The notes below the pieces were generated by a model, which was given only the letters and a program-made list of their open reading frames with translations, was not told where the DNA came from and made no database searches. From contig JAKQBU010000181.1 of the NCBI GenBank assembly GCA_029573975.1, positions 1 through 19,713 on the forward strand: DNA of 19,713 nt. Reading direction: 5' to 3'. This document shows, in pieces, positions 8,293-16,701 of this stretch (its first letter is position 1; each line of letters starts with the position of its first letter). Position numbers and translations under genes: made by a program. The DNA is from Planctomycetota bacterium. Its GTDB lineage: Bacteria > Planctomycetota > Phycisphaerae > Sedimentisphaerales > SM23-30.

Positions 8293-8832
8293 TTATTCCT
8301 CATGCCGGTTTGCCTTTAGGTATTTCTCAATGATCCTCAGGACAGCGGATAACCGGTCCTCCCTCCAGCGCAGTACCTGTATAACATGCGGAATCTCCAT
8401 CGGTGGTTTTTCCTCGCCCTCCTTCAGCAGCCAGATTTTATCGGCCGAACTTTTTTTAAAGCCCTCGATCAGGATCAGGTCCGCGTACTCATCCAAACGC
8501 CGGATAAGCTCCTTAAGGATCCGGTCCGCTCCCTCCGGGCCATCCGTCGAATCACCCGACAAAGCCCCGGCGGATTCCACCTGCAAAGGGCTTGAAGCCG
8601 CTTGCCAAAAGATTGACTGCCCGTCATACCCAATGACCGCCGCGCCCGCCGAATGGAATCGATCCGTGTCGCTGCCGGGCCGCTCTGGTTCCACCGTCTC
8701 ATTTTGATGCTTGATTACCCCCACCCGCAGACCCTGTCCCCTCAGGACCGGCACCAGCGATTCGATCAGAGTGGTTTTGCCTGATTTCTTAAACCCGCTG
8801 ATCGCGATTCTGGGCAGTCGAAATTTCTGCAT
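8293..8832 (-). CDS. mobB: Molybdopterin-guanine dinucleotide biosynthesis adapter MobB
   Basis: MobB is a P-loop GTP-binding protein that assists MobA in attaching GMP to molybdopterin in molybdenum cofactor synthesis. The 179-aa product begins with a strand and Walker A loop, PRIAISGFKKSGKTTLIESL (GFKKSGKTT at 13-21), followed by RVGVIKHQ, SDTDRFHSAGAAVIGYDG and DLILIEGFKKS, all in the family order. Length matches single-domain MobB. The ATG at 8832 has GGAAGG 6 nt upstream. This site is part of a 12-bp palindrome CCTTCCGGAAGG (8839-8850) in the 22-nt gap after asnS, which might influence initiation. No other molybdenum cofactor gene is in the window, so it is an isolated member of the pathway here. 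Confidence 0.92.
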   Translation of the reverse strand: MQKFRLPRIAISGFKKSGKTTLIESLVPVLRGQGLRVGVIKHQNETVEPERPGSDTDRFHSAGAAVIGYDGQSIFWQAASSPLQVESAGALSGDSTDGPEGADRILKELIRRLDEYADLILIEGFKKSSADKIWLLKEGEEKPPMEIPHVIQVLRWREDRLSAVLRIIEKYLKANRHEE

Positions 8833-8854
8833 GTCAAACCTTCCGGAAGGAATA

Positions 8855-10363
8855 TTAGGGGTAAATTTTACCCATCATGCGCGGGAAGGCGATGGTTTCG
8901 CGGATGTGCTTGAGGCCGGCCAGCCAGGCGACGGTCCGTTCCACGCCCAGGCCGAAGCCGCCGTGCGGGACCGAGCCATAGCGGCGGAGATCCAGGTACC
9001 ATTCGTAGTCGGCCTGATTGTAGCCTTCCTCCTGAATGCGGGCGACGAGGGCCTCGTAGCTGTCTTCGCGCATGGAGCCGCCGATGATTTCCCCGTAACC
9101 CTGGGGGGCCAGGCAGTCGAAATTTAATACCACCTGCCCGTTTTCCGGGTCGGGCTTCATGTAGAACGCCTTGGCCGCTTTCGGGTAGCGATGCACGAAA
9201 ATCGGCCGGTCATGGAGCGAGGCGATAATCGTCTCATCCGAGCCGCCCAGATCCTTGCCCCAGCGGAAGCCGGCGGCCAGTTCCATGTGCTGGGGGATGT
9301 TAGTAATCTGTTCGCTTACTTCCGCCGCCAGCTCGCGGGCCTTGATGATCTGGGCCGCCAGCTTATCCTTCTGCCACTGCTTTGCGGCGGTTTCCTGTTC
9401 CGCGGTCCATTGGGCGATATTGGCTTCGGTCTCTTTTAACTGGGCTTGTTTGGCTGCCAGTTGTTCGTGCAGAAAATTTTTCACCTTTTCACTGTGCAGC
9501 AATTCGACGGCATCGGTGTAACTGAGGCGCACGAACGGCTTTTGAATCTGCTCCAGTTCCGCCAGATTGCGTTCCAGGAATTCCAGTTCCTCCCGGTTTT
9601 TTGCCAGCACTGCCTGCACAATCGAACAGATAAAATCTTCGGCTACTCCCATCAGGTCATTCAGTTCGATGTAGGTGATTTCCGGCTCGACCATCCAGAA
9701 CTCCGTCAGATGGCGCCGGGTCTTGCTCTTTTCCGCCCGAAAGGTGGGGCCGAAACAATAGACCTTGCCCAGGCTCAGGGCGGCGGATTCCAGATACAAC
9801 TGACCCGTCTGGGCCAGATACACCGGCTCGCCAAAATAATCCACCGCAAAGAGCGTCTGCTCCCCTTCCCCAGCCGCCGGGGCAAAGATCGGCGTATCGA
9901 CCAGCGTGAAACCGTGGCTGTTGAAGAATCCGCGGATCGCCTCCACCACCGTATGCCGGATCCGGGCCAGCGCCCACTGCCGCCGCGACCGCAGATGCAG
10001 ATGCCGGTTCCGCAGCAGGAACTCGATGCCGTGCTCCTTGGGCGTGATCGGATAGCCCTGGGTGTTCTGCACAATCCGCACATCGGCCACCGCCAGCTCA
10101 TAGCCGCCGATGCTCCGCGGCTCCTCCCGCACGGTTCCCGTAACTGTCAGGGATGACTCCTGGCCCAGATGCTTGACCTGCTCGAACCGGTCCGCGCTAT
10201 CCTCTTTTTTCTCGAAGACCCCCTGACAGTAGCCGCTGCCGTCGCGTACAATCAAAAACTGCACCTTGCCGCTGGCCCGCAGGTTATACAGCCAGCCGGA
10301 TACCGTAACTTCCTGCCCCACATTTTGATTCATTTCGCTGATTCGGATTCTCTTGGCTTCCAT
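8855..10363 (-). CDS. asnS: Asparaginyl-tRNA synthetase with coiled-coil insertion
   Basis: This class IIb synthetase charges tRNA(Asn) with asparagine using ATP in the cytoplasm. The N-terminal OB-fold anticodon-binding domain (about 1-110) shows VTVSGWLYNLRASGKVQFL. The catalytic core includes motif 2 as FRAEKSKTRRHLTEFW followed by MVEPE (208-228) and motif 3 GFGLGVER (469-476). FRAEKSKTRRHLTEFW fits AsnRS rather than AspRS. The product is 502 aa, about 35-70 residues longer than typical bacterial AsnRS; the extra sequence is a Gln/Glu/Lys/Ala-rich coiled coil at about 291-362, between PFVRLSYTDAVELL and MELAAGFRWGKDLGGSDE. The first possible codon of the frame is TTG at 10381, but ATG 10363 has TTAGGAG just upstream and is preferred. 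It lies 32 nt after a small lipoprotein gene and 22 nt before mobB. Confidence 0.97.
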   Translation of the reverse strand: MEAKRIRISEMNQNVGQEVTVSGWLYNLRASGKVQFLIVRDGSGYCQGVFEKKEDSADRFEQVKHLGQESSLTVTGTVREEPRSIGGYELAVADVRIVQNTQGYPITPKEHGIEFLLRNRHLHLRSRRQWALARIRHTVVEAIRGFFNSHGFTLVDTPIFAPAAGEGEQTLFAVDYFGEPVYLAQTGQLYLESAALSLGKVYCFGPTFRAEKSKTRRHLTEFWMVEPEITYIELNDLMGVAEDFICSIVQAVLAKNREELEFLERNLAELEQIQKPFVRLSYTDAVELLHSEKVKNFLHEQLAAKQAQLKETEANIAQWTAEQETAAKQWQKDKLAAQIIKARELAAEVSEQITNIPQHMELAAGFRWGKDLGGSDETIIASLHDRPIFVHRYPKAAKAFYMKPDPENGQVVLNFDCLAPQGYGEIIGGSMREDSYEALVARIQEEGYNQADYEWYLDLRRYGSVPHGGFGLGVERTVAWLAGLKHIRETIAFPRMMGKIYP

Positions 10364-10395
10364 GTCACTCCTAACTTGCAATCTCAGTTTTCTTC

Positions 10396-10854
10396 TTACT
10401 GGTAATGTTGTTTATTCGCGCTCCACCAGGCCTGCCAGGCGGCAATGGTCTTGATTCGCTGGGTATCACTGGCGCCATTGTAAATAGTGCCATGGCTGAC
10501 GCCAGTCACATGATGCAGCAAGGCGGCGATCAAATCGCAAACCTTTTCCGGCTGATAACGCCGGATGGGGGCCGCTGAATTACGCATATCCTGGATCAGC
10601 ACCTTTCGCACCGCCAGCGGATGCATGTCATCCAGATTCTCCATCAGGGCCGGCACCACATTTCTGGGTTTCTGATTCAGCAGAAAATCAATGGCCGCCT
10701 GCACGGTAACCGGGTCGTCGCTGGTCAGTTCCCAGACCCGCTGGGCGATATAAGGATTTACCTTACCGTCACCCTTGCAGCCGAACGACATACCGGAAAG
10801 GCATGTCATCACCGAGATCCATAACAGCCGTTTCGCCTTTTCTGTCCAACGCAT
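10396..10854 (-). CDS. Small lipoprotein of unknown function, HEAT-like helices
   Basis: The 152-aa product has an N-terminus of lipoprotein type: basic residues, a short hydrophobic stretch LLWISVMTCLSGM, then SFGC with Cys26 as probable lipidation site (Ser at -3 makes this a slightly weak lipobox). The remainder is helical; VWELTSDDPVTVQAAIDFLL and VPALMENLDDMHPLAVRKVL read like one or two degenerate HEAT repeats, and the C-terminus IAAWQAWWSANKQHYQ is a motif often seen at the end of HEAT-containing planctomycete proteins. No catalytic residues are evident. GGAG lies 7 nt before the ATG. It follows the DUF4091 gene after 118 nt and precedes asnS by 32 nt. Function unknown. Confidence 0.8.
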   Translation of the reverse strand: MRWTEKAKRLLWISVMTCLSGMSFGCKGDGKVNPYIAQRVWELTSDDPVTVQAAIDFLLNQKPRNVVPALMENLDDMHPLAVRKVLIQDMRNSAAPIRRYQPEKVCDLIAALLHHVTGVSHGTIYNGASDTQRIKTIAAWQAWWSANKQHYQ

Positions 10855-10972
10855 TGCAGCTCCATCTGCCGGTTCCGGACGCCTCCTGCGTCCCTGCCTG
10901 TTTGAACGATTGCCTCCTTTTTAGCAAAGAATCCTGAATTGTAAATTGAAAAATCCGGATTCAGCCGTTCCG

Positions 10973-12487
10973 TTATTTTTTTTGTAATTTCTGGATTTTT
11001 TCGCCTAGAATCTGCCGTACCCGGTACAGGGCCTGGGGATCGGCCGTCCAGTGTTTCCAGTCGGCGGCCACCGGCTGAATGGCTTGCAGGGCAAATTCCT
11101 TCTGGCCGAGATTCTTGAGGATTTCCACATATTCATAATCCTCGACGCCCTCCCGCAAATACTTCAGCCGCAGGGAGGGGACCGGCTGCGAAATCCCTGC
11201 CGGCTGGCCGGGATAGATCAGATGGCCGTTACCGGGATAATCCGTATCGGCAAAGGTGGTCCAGGGATCCTCCGACCACAGGTCCACCCGCCAGTAAAGC
11301 AGGCCGGGAAAACCGTAGGACTGATTAATCAGCGGATGAATGCGATAGTTCATCGGGGCAAAGTCAATCTGCCATTTCGGGGAATAGCTGTCCTGCACAT
11401 TGCAGTTATACGACCAGATTTCGCAGCCCAGCCGCTCCGCCTCCCGGATTCGGCTAAGATCCTCCGGCTCATAGGACTGCGCCGGCAGTACCACCCAGAT
11501 ATCCACCGCCGGCCGGCCGGTGCCGTCATCATACAATTCGGGGGTAGGGATCATGACAATCAGATTTTTGATGCGGGAGCCGGCATGGATATTCCGCGCC
11601 CATTCCCTGACCGGTTCGTACAAATCCTTACAATTGCTGATCTCATCGGTGGTATAATTATAGAGATAGGGCCGTACTTCTTCCGGATAAGAAGATTCTT
11701 TCTGCGTCCAAGTTTCGACCGGTTCCGCCGGGCGAATGGGCAGACACTGCCAACTGCCACCCCCCGCCCAGATACCGACGTTGATAGCGTTCATCCGCGT
11801 ATAGTCCCCCTCGCCCATCAGCTTATGCTGCAATACCACCTCCCCGCCCTCAAACCGCGAACGCAGCGAAGGCCGCCGCGGTAAATCGAAATTCCAGACC
11901 GTCAGTTCGATGGGTAGCTGGTCGCTGCCCTGATCGGACGATATGGTACAGTACCCCCTATACAAGCCCGCCGGGATGTCATAGGGCACCAAGAGATCGA
12001 CCCACAGCGGCTGGTTCCGTCCCGCCGCCAGATCGAACGGCACGGCGTCATACTTCGCCCCTTCGATATCTTTTCTCGTCTGCGGATCGACAAACGGGAT
12101 CAAGGCATCCGGGTACCAGCCCACCCCCAGCGGCAGATTCGGCGGCCCGCGCCAAACCGGGGACGACTTTTTTACCTGGATATAATGCTCCCGGTACAGG
12201 GTGAAATGGCTACTGCTGATTTTTTGCGGACCCTCCAGATCGCTGAGGGTCAGGTTCACACGGGTAAGGTTCTCCCCCCGGGCCGTAACGATTACCTGAA
12301 ACGGCTCATATTCCCCCCGCGCCGCGAATAATCGTACCTGTCTTTCCCGGCCTGGTTCGCCGGTTTGGCTCACCCGTTCCATACCATCGGCCACCCAGAC
12401 ATGCGGTTTGGCGATCAATCCGTTCCCGCCGGGCAGTCCTCCTATTGCCAGGGCAAAGAACAGAAGCTGGGAGAAACACGTCTTCAT
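10973..12487 (-). CDS. DUF4091-domain protein, GH123-like putative glycoside hydrolase, secreted
   Basis: The 504-aa product has a signal peptide (MKTCFSQLLFFALAIGG onward, cleavage probably near LIA-KP). The N-terminal part (about 25-190) is a beta-sandwich beginning with VWVADGMERVSQTGEPG and containing RLFAARGEYEPFQVIVTARG, typical of proteins that carry a C-terminal DUF4091 domain. The C-terminal part has LLYWRVDLWSEDPW, GNGHLIYPG and PVPSLRLKYLREGVEDYEYV, the hallmark of DUF4091, which is related to the GH123 beta-N-acetylgalactosaminidase fold. Substrate is unknown. The frame could begin at TTG 12502, but ATG 12487 starts the signal peptide and is preferred, with only a weak ribosome binding site. 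It follows the GH127-like gene by 22 nt, so the two enzymes are probably co-expressed and act on the same glycan. Confidence 0.85.
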   Translation of the reverse strand: MKTCFSQLLFFALAIGGLPGGNGLIAKPHVWVADGMERVSQTGEPGRERQVRLFAARGEYEPFQVIVTARGENLTRVNLTLSDLEGPQKISSSHFTLYREHYIQVKKSSPVWRGPPNLPLGVGWYPDALIPFVDPQTRKDIEGAKYDAVPFDLAAGRNQPLWVDLLVPYDIPAGLYRGYCTISSDQGSDQLPIELTVWNFDLPRRPSLRSRFEGGEVVLQHKLMGEGDYTRMNAINVGIWAGGGSWQCLPIRPAEPVETWTQKESSYPEEVRPYLYNYTTDEISNCKDLYEPVREWARNIHAGSRIKNLIVMIPTPELYDDGTGRPAVDIWVVLPAQSYEPEDLSRIREAERLGCEIWSYNCNVQDSYSPKWQIDFAPMNYRIHPLINQSYGFPGLLYWRVDLWSEDPWTTFADTDYPGNGHLIYPGQPAGISQPVPSLRLKYLREGVEDYEYVEILKNLGQKEFALQAIQPVAADWKHWTADPQALYRVRQILGEKIQKLQKK

Positions 12488-12509
12488 CAAAAAAACTTTC
12501 AAAGCCGGT

Positions 12510-14810
12510 TCATTTTATTTTTCGACCGCTGCGCAGGGGATTCATCCGGCTAAAGGTGGTAGATTCGACATTTTGCACCTCCAGCCAGGATTGATAATAT
12601 TTCCCCTCTTCGCCGGCACTGTCGAAATCCCGCAGAATAAGCTTTTCCCCCGCCGCATTGGTACATTCCAGGGCAATGATATCTTTTGCCGAATCGACGA
12701 GATTTTGGGATTCTGCCGCCAGCGTGCGGGCGTCAAAAACCGGTTCCCGTTCCGCCGGCAGCAATTTGGTAAAGTTGATCCAGAGGTCTTTGGACGCCTC
12801 CGCCTTCTGGTCCGTTACGGAAATTTCAATGGTATGCTGCCCGGATTCCAGGCCGGTATATTCCCAGGAGAACGGCTGGCCGCGCACCGGGTCATATTGA
12901 TCGACCCGCCCCACTTCCCGCCCGTCGATCTTGACCAGGGCGATACCTGCATCATCAAACTTGTTGCCCACCCACTCGATCCGCTCCCCCTTGAATTCCA
13001 GGCGAATGGCCGCTCCCACGTCTTTGCAGGCGTAGGTTTCCCCGAATCGCTGCCACTGCGGACTGAGTTTGAGATTCAGATTTTCCGTGGCATAGGCCAG
13101 CAGAATCGGCCCGCGATACACCGAACATTTGCCCTGGCATTCCTTTTCCCCCGCCCAGAAGTGCAGCGACATATCCAGATTCAGCTCAATCACATCGCCC
13201 GGCTGCCATTTTCGCTTTAATACCAGATACTGACCCGGCTTTATCTCATTTTGTTCTATTCCATTTACTGCAATCGCCGTCTTTTCGCTCCAGTGGGGAA
13301 TACGCAGCCGAATGGCAAACTCTGCCGCCTTTTCCGGCGTTATCTCAATTCCGATTTTTCCCGTCCGCGGATAGTCGGTCGTTTGTTTTAAAACCACCGT
13401 TTGACCTTGAACGTGAGTTTTCATTTCGCAGGGACCATACCAATTCAGCAGTAGTCCCTGTTCGTCTTGCATCAAGGCCCAATCGCTCAGCAGGCCCAGG
13501 CCCCGGGCACCATTGACGCTGCAGCAGTTCAGTTCCTCGCTGCCGGGCCGCTTCTGGAAGGCAATATGCACGGTGCTGGGGATCCGCTGGCCGTCCATGG
13601 GAGTATGATAGGTGCACCATTTGCCCGAGCGGTCCTGATAACCGAGAATCGCATTGTAAAAGCTAAGCTCCAACTCATCGGCGACTATCGAATCCCCCGT
13701 CAGCTTGAGCATCTCCACCGACATTGCCGCCCAGGCCACCACACAGCAGGTTTCAATGGAACCAATCGCATACGGATTGCCCACCGAGGCCTCATTTGTC
13801 GAATACGCCCCGGTATTATGCCGGTCCTGCTCGACGATATTCCACCAGATACGCTCAAAGGCCTGCCGGTATTTCTCCTGCCCGGTAATCCAGTACAGCG
13901 GCGCCAATCCCATGATGATGTGCAGATTCTCCCAACGGCGAAAATCGGAGTCACCGGTTTCCTGCTTATGAGGAAACTGGGACATCCGTTTACCGGCCAG
14001 GGCCAGTTTCACGTAATTCCCCTCCGTGGGGAACTCCTGCTCCACAATCTGATTCATCAAAACCAGAAAACGCGGGTTGGAATGTTTCATGTATAAAATC
14101 CCCAGCGAATGTAACGGGGCATGATTCACCGAACAGGCCCGCATAACCGTCATGCCGCCCGGCTGGTCCAGAAAGGTATTACATAGCAAATCCGCAATCT
14201 TTTGCGCCGCCTGCAAGGCCGCCTCATCCCCGCTTTCCTCATACCACAGCATCAGACCCAGCATGGCATGATAATGATTCCAGGCATCCCAGGTGGGATA
14301 ATTCTCCCATACCTTTGCTCCCCGGCCGGTAAGCTGATATTCCTTCGACCACGGACCCAGATACCCATCCTCGGCCTGCAGCGCCACCAGCCGCTTTACA
14401 AAATTCGCCAGATACTCCCGCAGTTCACTGTCCTGCGTCAGCCGAAGAATCTGCACCGCTCCCGTTAGATATTTTCCGGCAAATTCCCCCGACCAGGGCA
14501 GTAAATCACGGGCCGGCTCCTTATCCCGGTCGGCAAACATCTCCAGAATGGCTGGGTTCCTCTCGGCCAGCCCCTTCAACCATTGATCGCAGACCGCCTG
14601 GACATACTCACCCGCTATTCCCTGTAGTTGGAAAACGGTTCCAGCGGCCGGCATGCAGTGGGGCTGGGCTTTCATCACCTTTCCCGGCTGCCCCGGACCC
14701 CCGGCGGCGTCCTGGCACCAGGCGCTTTCCGCCATCAACCACAGCAAACCAATTCCAAGGGTGCCTATCCAGGTACACGCCGTCCACTGGGAAAGTTGCA
14801 TGAAACGCAT
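12510..14810 (-). CDS. GH127-family beta-L-arabinofuranosidase-like enzyme (DUF1680), secreted
   Basis: GH127 and related families release beta-L-arabinofuranose using a zinc-bound cysteine nucleophile. The 766-aa product has an N-terminal signal sequence (hydrophobic about 12-27) and an (alpha/alpha)6 barrel with QAEDGYLGPWSKE, WDAWNHYHAMLGLM and GSIETCC. The zinc site known from HypBA1 (Glu338, Cys340, Cys417, Cys418) is matched by Glu353, Cys355 and the pair Cys429-Cys430 in ELNCCSVNGARGL with similar spacing; Glu340 (NEAS) may be the general acid. After the beta domain ending VYRGPILLAYA (about 565-574) an extra beta-sandwich module, about 595-665 (RLEFKGERIEWVGNKFDDAG to GQHTIEIS), resembles carbohydrate-binding domains. 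The ATG at 14810 has GTAGGAG 8 nt upstream, overlapping the glyS stop, 11 nt away. The exact sugar is not proven; GH137/142/146-like specificities are alternatives. Confidence 0.88.
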   Translation of the reverse strand: MRFMQLSQWTACTWIGTLGIGLLWLMAESAWCQDAAGGPGQPGKVMKAQPHCMPAAGTVFQLQGIAGEYVQAVCDQWLKGLAERNPAILEMFADRDKEPARDLLPWSGEFAGKYLTGAVQILRLTQDSELREYLANFVKRLVALQAEDGYLGPWSKEYQLTGRGAKVWENYPTWDAWNHYHAMLGLMLWYEESGDEAALQAAQKIADLLCNTFLDQPGGMTVMRACSVNHAPLHSLGILYMKHSNPRFLVLMNQIVEQEFPTEGNYVKLALAGKRMSQFPHKQETGDSDFRRWENLHIIMGLAPLYWITGQEKYRQAFERIWWNIVEQDRHNTGAYSTNEASVGNPYAIGSIETCCVVAWAAMSVEMLKLTGDSIVADELELSFYNAILGYQDRSGKWCTYHTPMDGQRIPSTVHIAFQKRPGSEELNCCSVNGARGLGLLSDWALMQDEQGLLLNWYGPCEMKTHVQGQTVVLKQTTDYPRTGKIGIEITPEKAAEFAIRLRIPHWSEKTAIAVNGIEQNEIKPGQYLVLKRKWQPGDVIELNLDMSLHFWAGEKECQGKCSVYRGPILLAYATENLNLKLSPQWQRFGETYACKDVGAAIRLEFKGERIEWVGNKFDDAGIALVKIDGREVGRVDQYDPVRGQPFSWEYTGLESGQHTIEISVTDQKAEASKDLWINFTKLLPAEREPVFDARTLAAESQNLVDSAKDIIALECTNAAGEKLILRDFDSAGEEGKYYQSWLEVQNVESTTFSRMNPLRSGRKIK

Positions 14811-14821
14811 AGCCAGGACTC

Positions 14822-16285
14822 CTACATTTGCAGTTTCCCCCGCAGATAATTGACCACCTGATCGCTGCTGATACGAATTTGTTCCATCGAATCCCGCTCC
14901 CGCACGGTGACGGTGTTATCCTCGCTGGTCTGGCCGTCCACTGTTACACAGAACGGTGTACCTGCCTCGTCCTGCCGGCGATAGCGGCGGCCAACTGCGC
15001 CCTTCTCATCGTAAAAACAGGGGAAACCCTTGCGCAGGTCGTTATAAATCGCATGGGCCTTCTCCGGCATCCCTTCCTTCTTCACCAGCGGGAACACCCC
15101 CACCTTGATTGGCGCCAGCCGCGGGTCAAACCGCAGCACGCTGCGTTTCTCGCCCCGCACTTCCTCCTCCGCGTAGGCATCCACCAGAAAGGCCAGCGTC
15201 CCGCGATCCGCGCCGGCGGACGGTTCGATTACATAGGGGATATAACGCTCCTTGGCCTCATCATCAAAATAACTCAGCGGCCCCTTTTGATACTCCTCAT
15301 CCTCCCCCAGCAGCGGAGTTTTCAGCGTGTCCCGTTTGGCCTCGAACCACTTGGTCATCGACCGCATCCCCCGCTGATGCTGGCGCAGGTCATAGTCCGT
15401 CCGATTGGCGATTCCCTCCAGCTCCTGCCAGTCTCCCTGGCCGAATGGGAATTTATACTCGATATCGACACACCCCTTGGCATAATGGGCCAGCTCATCA
15501 TCCTCATGCTTCCGCAGCCGCAGATTTTCCGGTCGAATCCCCAGATCGGTGTACCAGTTCAGCCGCTGCTCTTTCCAGTGTTCGTACCACTGCTCGTCGG
15601 TGCCGGGTTTGCAGAAAAACTCGATCTCCATCTGCTCGAATTCCCGCGTCCGGAAGATAAACGCCTTGGTTGTCACCTCATTCCGGAAGCTCTTGCCCAT
15701 CTGGGCGATCCCGAAGGGAATCTTGATCCGCGTGGTGTCCAGCACATTGCGGAAATTCGCGAAAATCCCCTGCGCCGTCTCCGGGCGCAGGTACAGCGTC
15801 ATCGAATCCTCGGCATTGGCTCCCATCTGCGTCTCGAACATCAGCTTGAACGGCATCGGTTTGGTGAATTGGCCTTTGGCCCCGCAGTTTGGGCAGATTT
15901 TGCTAACTAGATTATTTTCAGATACTTCCGCGTGGCTGTGATGGGTCGTTTCCTCGCCTTCGACGCCCTTCAGGTGGTCCACCCGGGTACGGGTATTGCA
16001 TTTTTTGCACTCGGCGATCAGGTCAGCGAATTTGTCCACGTGGCCGGAGGCTTTCCAGACCATGGGGTGCATCAGGATGCTGCAATCCAGGCCGACCATG
16101 TCGTCCCGCATCTGGACGACGGACTTCCACCACTGGTTTTTGACGTTGCGTTTGAGCTCGACGCCGAGGGGGCCGTAATCGTAACAGCTTGCCAGGCCGC
16201 CATATATGTCACTGCTCTGGAAAATAAATCCCCGCCGCTTGCACAAGGCCACCAATTCGTCCAGCTTCTTCAATGTCTCTGCCAT
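14822..16285 (-). CDS. glyS: Glycyl-tRNA synthetase, homodimeric type
   Basis: This class II synthetase charges tRNA(Gly) with glycine in the cytoplasm. The single 487-aa chain is the alpha2 type found in archaea, eukaryotes and some bacteria, not the bacterial alpha2beta2 form (glyQ plus glyS). Motif 1 region: SSDIYGGLASCYDYGPLGVE (24-43). A zinc knuckle is suggested by Cys93-x2-Cys96 and Cys131-x2-Cys134. YLRPETAQGIF and GKSFRNEVTTKAFIFRTREF (197-216, motif 2) are diagnostic. The C-terminal anticodon-binding domain begins near 390 (LAPIKVGVFPLVKKEG) and ends VNYLRGKL. ATG 16285 has AAAGGCAG about 5 nt upstream. It heads a minus-strand run that continues into two glycoside hydrolase genes. 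The roughly 45-nt leader from its predicted promoter leaves no room for a T-box or glycine riboswitch. Confidence 0.97.
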   Translation of the reverse strand: MAETLKKLDELVALCKRRGFIFQSSDIYGGLASCYDYGPLGVELKRNVKNQWWKSVVQMRDDMVGLDCSILMHPMVWKASGHVDKFADLIAECKKCNTRTRVDHLKGVEGEETTHHSHAEVSENNLVSKICPNCGAKGQFTKPMPFKLMFETQMGANAEDSMTLYLRPETAQGIFANFRNVLDTTRIKIPFGIAQMGKSFRNEVTTKAFIFRTREFEQMEIEFFCKPGTDEQWYEHWKEQRLNWYTDLGIRPENLRLRKHEDDELAHYAKGCVDIEYKFPFGQGDWQELEGIANRTDYDLRQHQRGMRSMTKWFEAKRDTLKTPLLGEDEEYQKGPLSYFDDEAKERYIPYVIEPSAGADRGTLAFLVDAYAEEEVRGEKRSVLRFDPRLAPIKVGVFPLVKKEGMPEKAHAIYNDLRKGFPCFYDEKGAVGRRYRRQDEAGTPFCVTVDGQTSEDNTVTVRERDSMEQIRISSDQVVNYLRGKLQM

Positions 16286-16336
16286 AAACTGCCTTTTTCA
16301 AAAAGTCAAATAGTTCATAAGTTCAACAGAAACCGT

Positions 16337-16364
16337 ATTATACCCGCGTTGGTCCGCCTCTCAA
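16337..16364 (-). promoter_or_regulatory. Sigma70-type promoter for the glyS operon
   Basis: On the minus strand TTGAGA (16359-16364) and a perfect TATAAT (16337-16342) are separated by 16 bp. Transcription would start near 16330, about 45 nt before the glyS ATG. The position and match are convincing for a strongly expressed housekeeping gene and, by read-through, for the downstream genes. No attenuator fits in the leader. Confidence 0.7.
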
Positions 16365-16449
16365 GTATCATATTTTTACCTTTTCGCTTTTCCGGAATAT
16401 GACCATAAGTCCTGAAATAAGGGAGGGGAAAATGAGCCGCTTTCCGGCT

Positions 16450-16530
16450 GTAAGTGGTTATTTTTTGTTCTGAAAAAATTACGTAAGTCGTTATTTTTGG
16501 ATTGGGGAAATTGCTGTAAGTGCTTATTTT
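16450..16530. repeat. Three direct repeats, 33-bp period
   Basis: GTAAGTGGTTATTTT (16450-16464), GTAAGTCGTTATTTT (16483-16497) and GTAAGTGCTTATTTT (16516-16530) differ only at two central positions. The starts are exactly 33 bp apart both times, with unrelated 18-bp sequences between. The array is 85-165 bp upstream of the glyS -35 box. It could be a binding-site array or a small minisatellite. Confidence 0.75.
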
Positions 16531-16701
16531 GCGTGGGAGAGAGATTGCGTGATGGCATGATGTATAGTCCGATAACTGCATTAATATAGGATGATTGGGT
16601 AAGATTTAAGGGCATATTTGGTAAATTTTAACGGTTAGGTTGAGTTGGTAAATGTTGAAGAAAATATAGTAAAAGATGAATGTTTTGGGGTAAAAGTGTG
16701 T

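Noticed and set aside
10928..10962. Terminator in the 118-bp gap before the small lipoprotein gene
   Set aside because: The GAATCC/GGATTC arms are only 6 bp with a loop over 20 nt and no T tract, so it is not convincing.
15109..15660. Long antisense frames within glyS, asnS and the glycoside hydrolase genes
   Set aside because: They are shadows in GC-rich codon positions; their translations are Pro/Arg/Ser-rich without family motifs.
16286..16336. T-box or glycine riboswitch in front of glyS
   Set aside because: The leader from the predicted start site is only about 45 nt and shows no T-box sequence.
16450..16530. CRISPR array
   Set aside because: Repeats are 15 bp with 18-bp spacers and only three copies; CRISPR repeats are longer, and no cas gene is present.
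16315..16581. 88-codon minus-strand frame with an 11-residue periodic peptide
   Set aside because: The periodicity follows from the 33-bp DNA repeat; the frame also covers the glyS promoter and has no protein-like composition.
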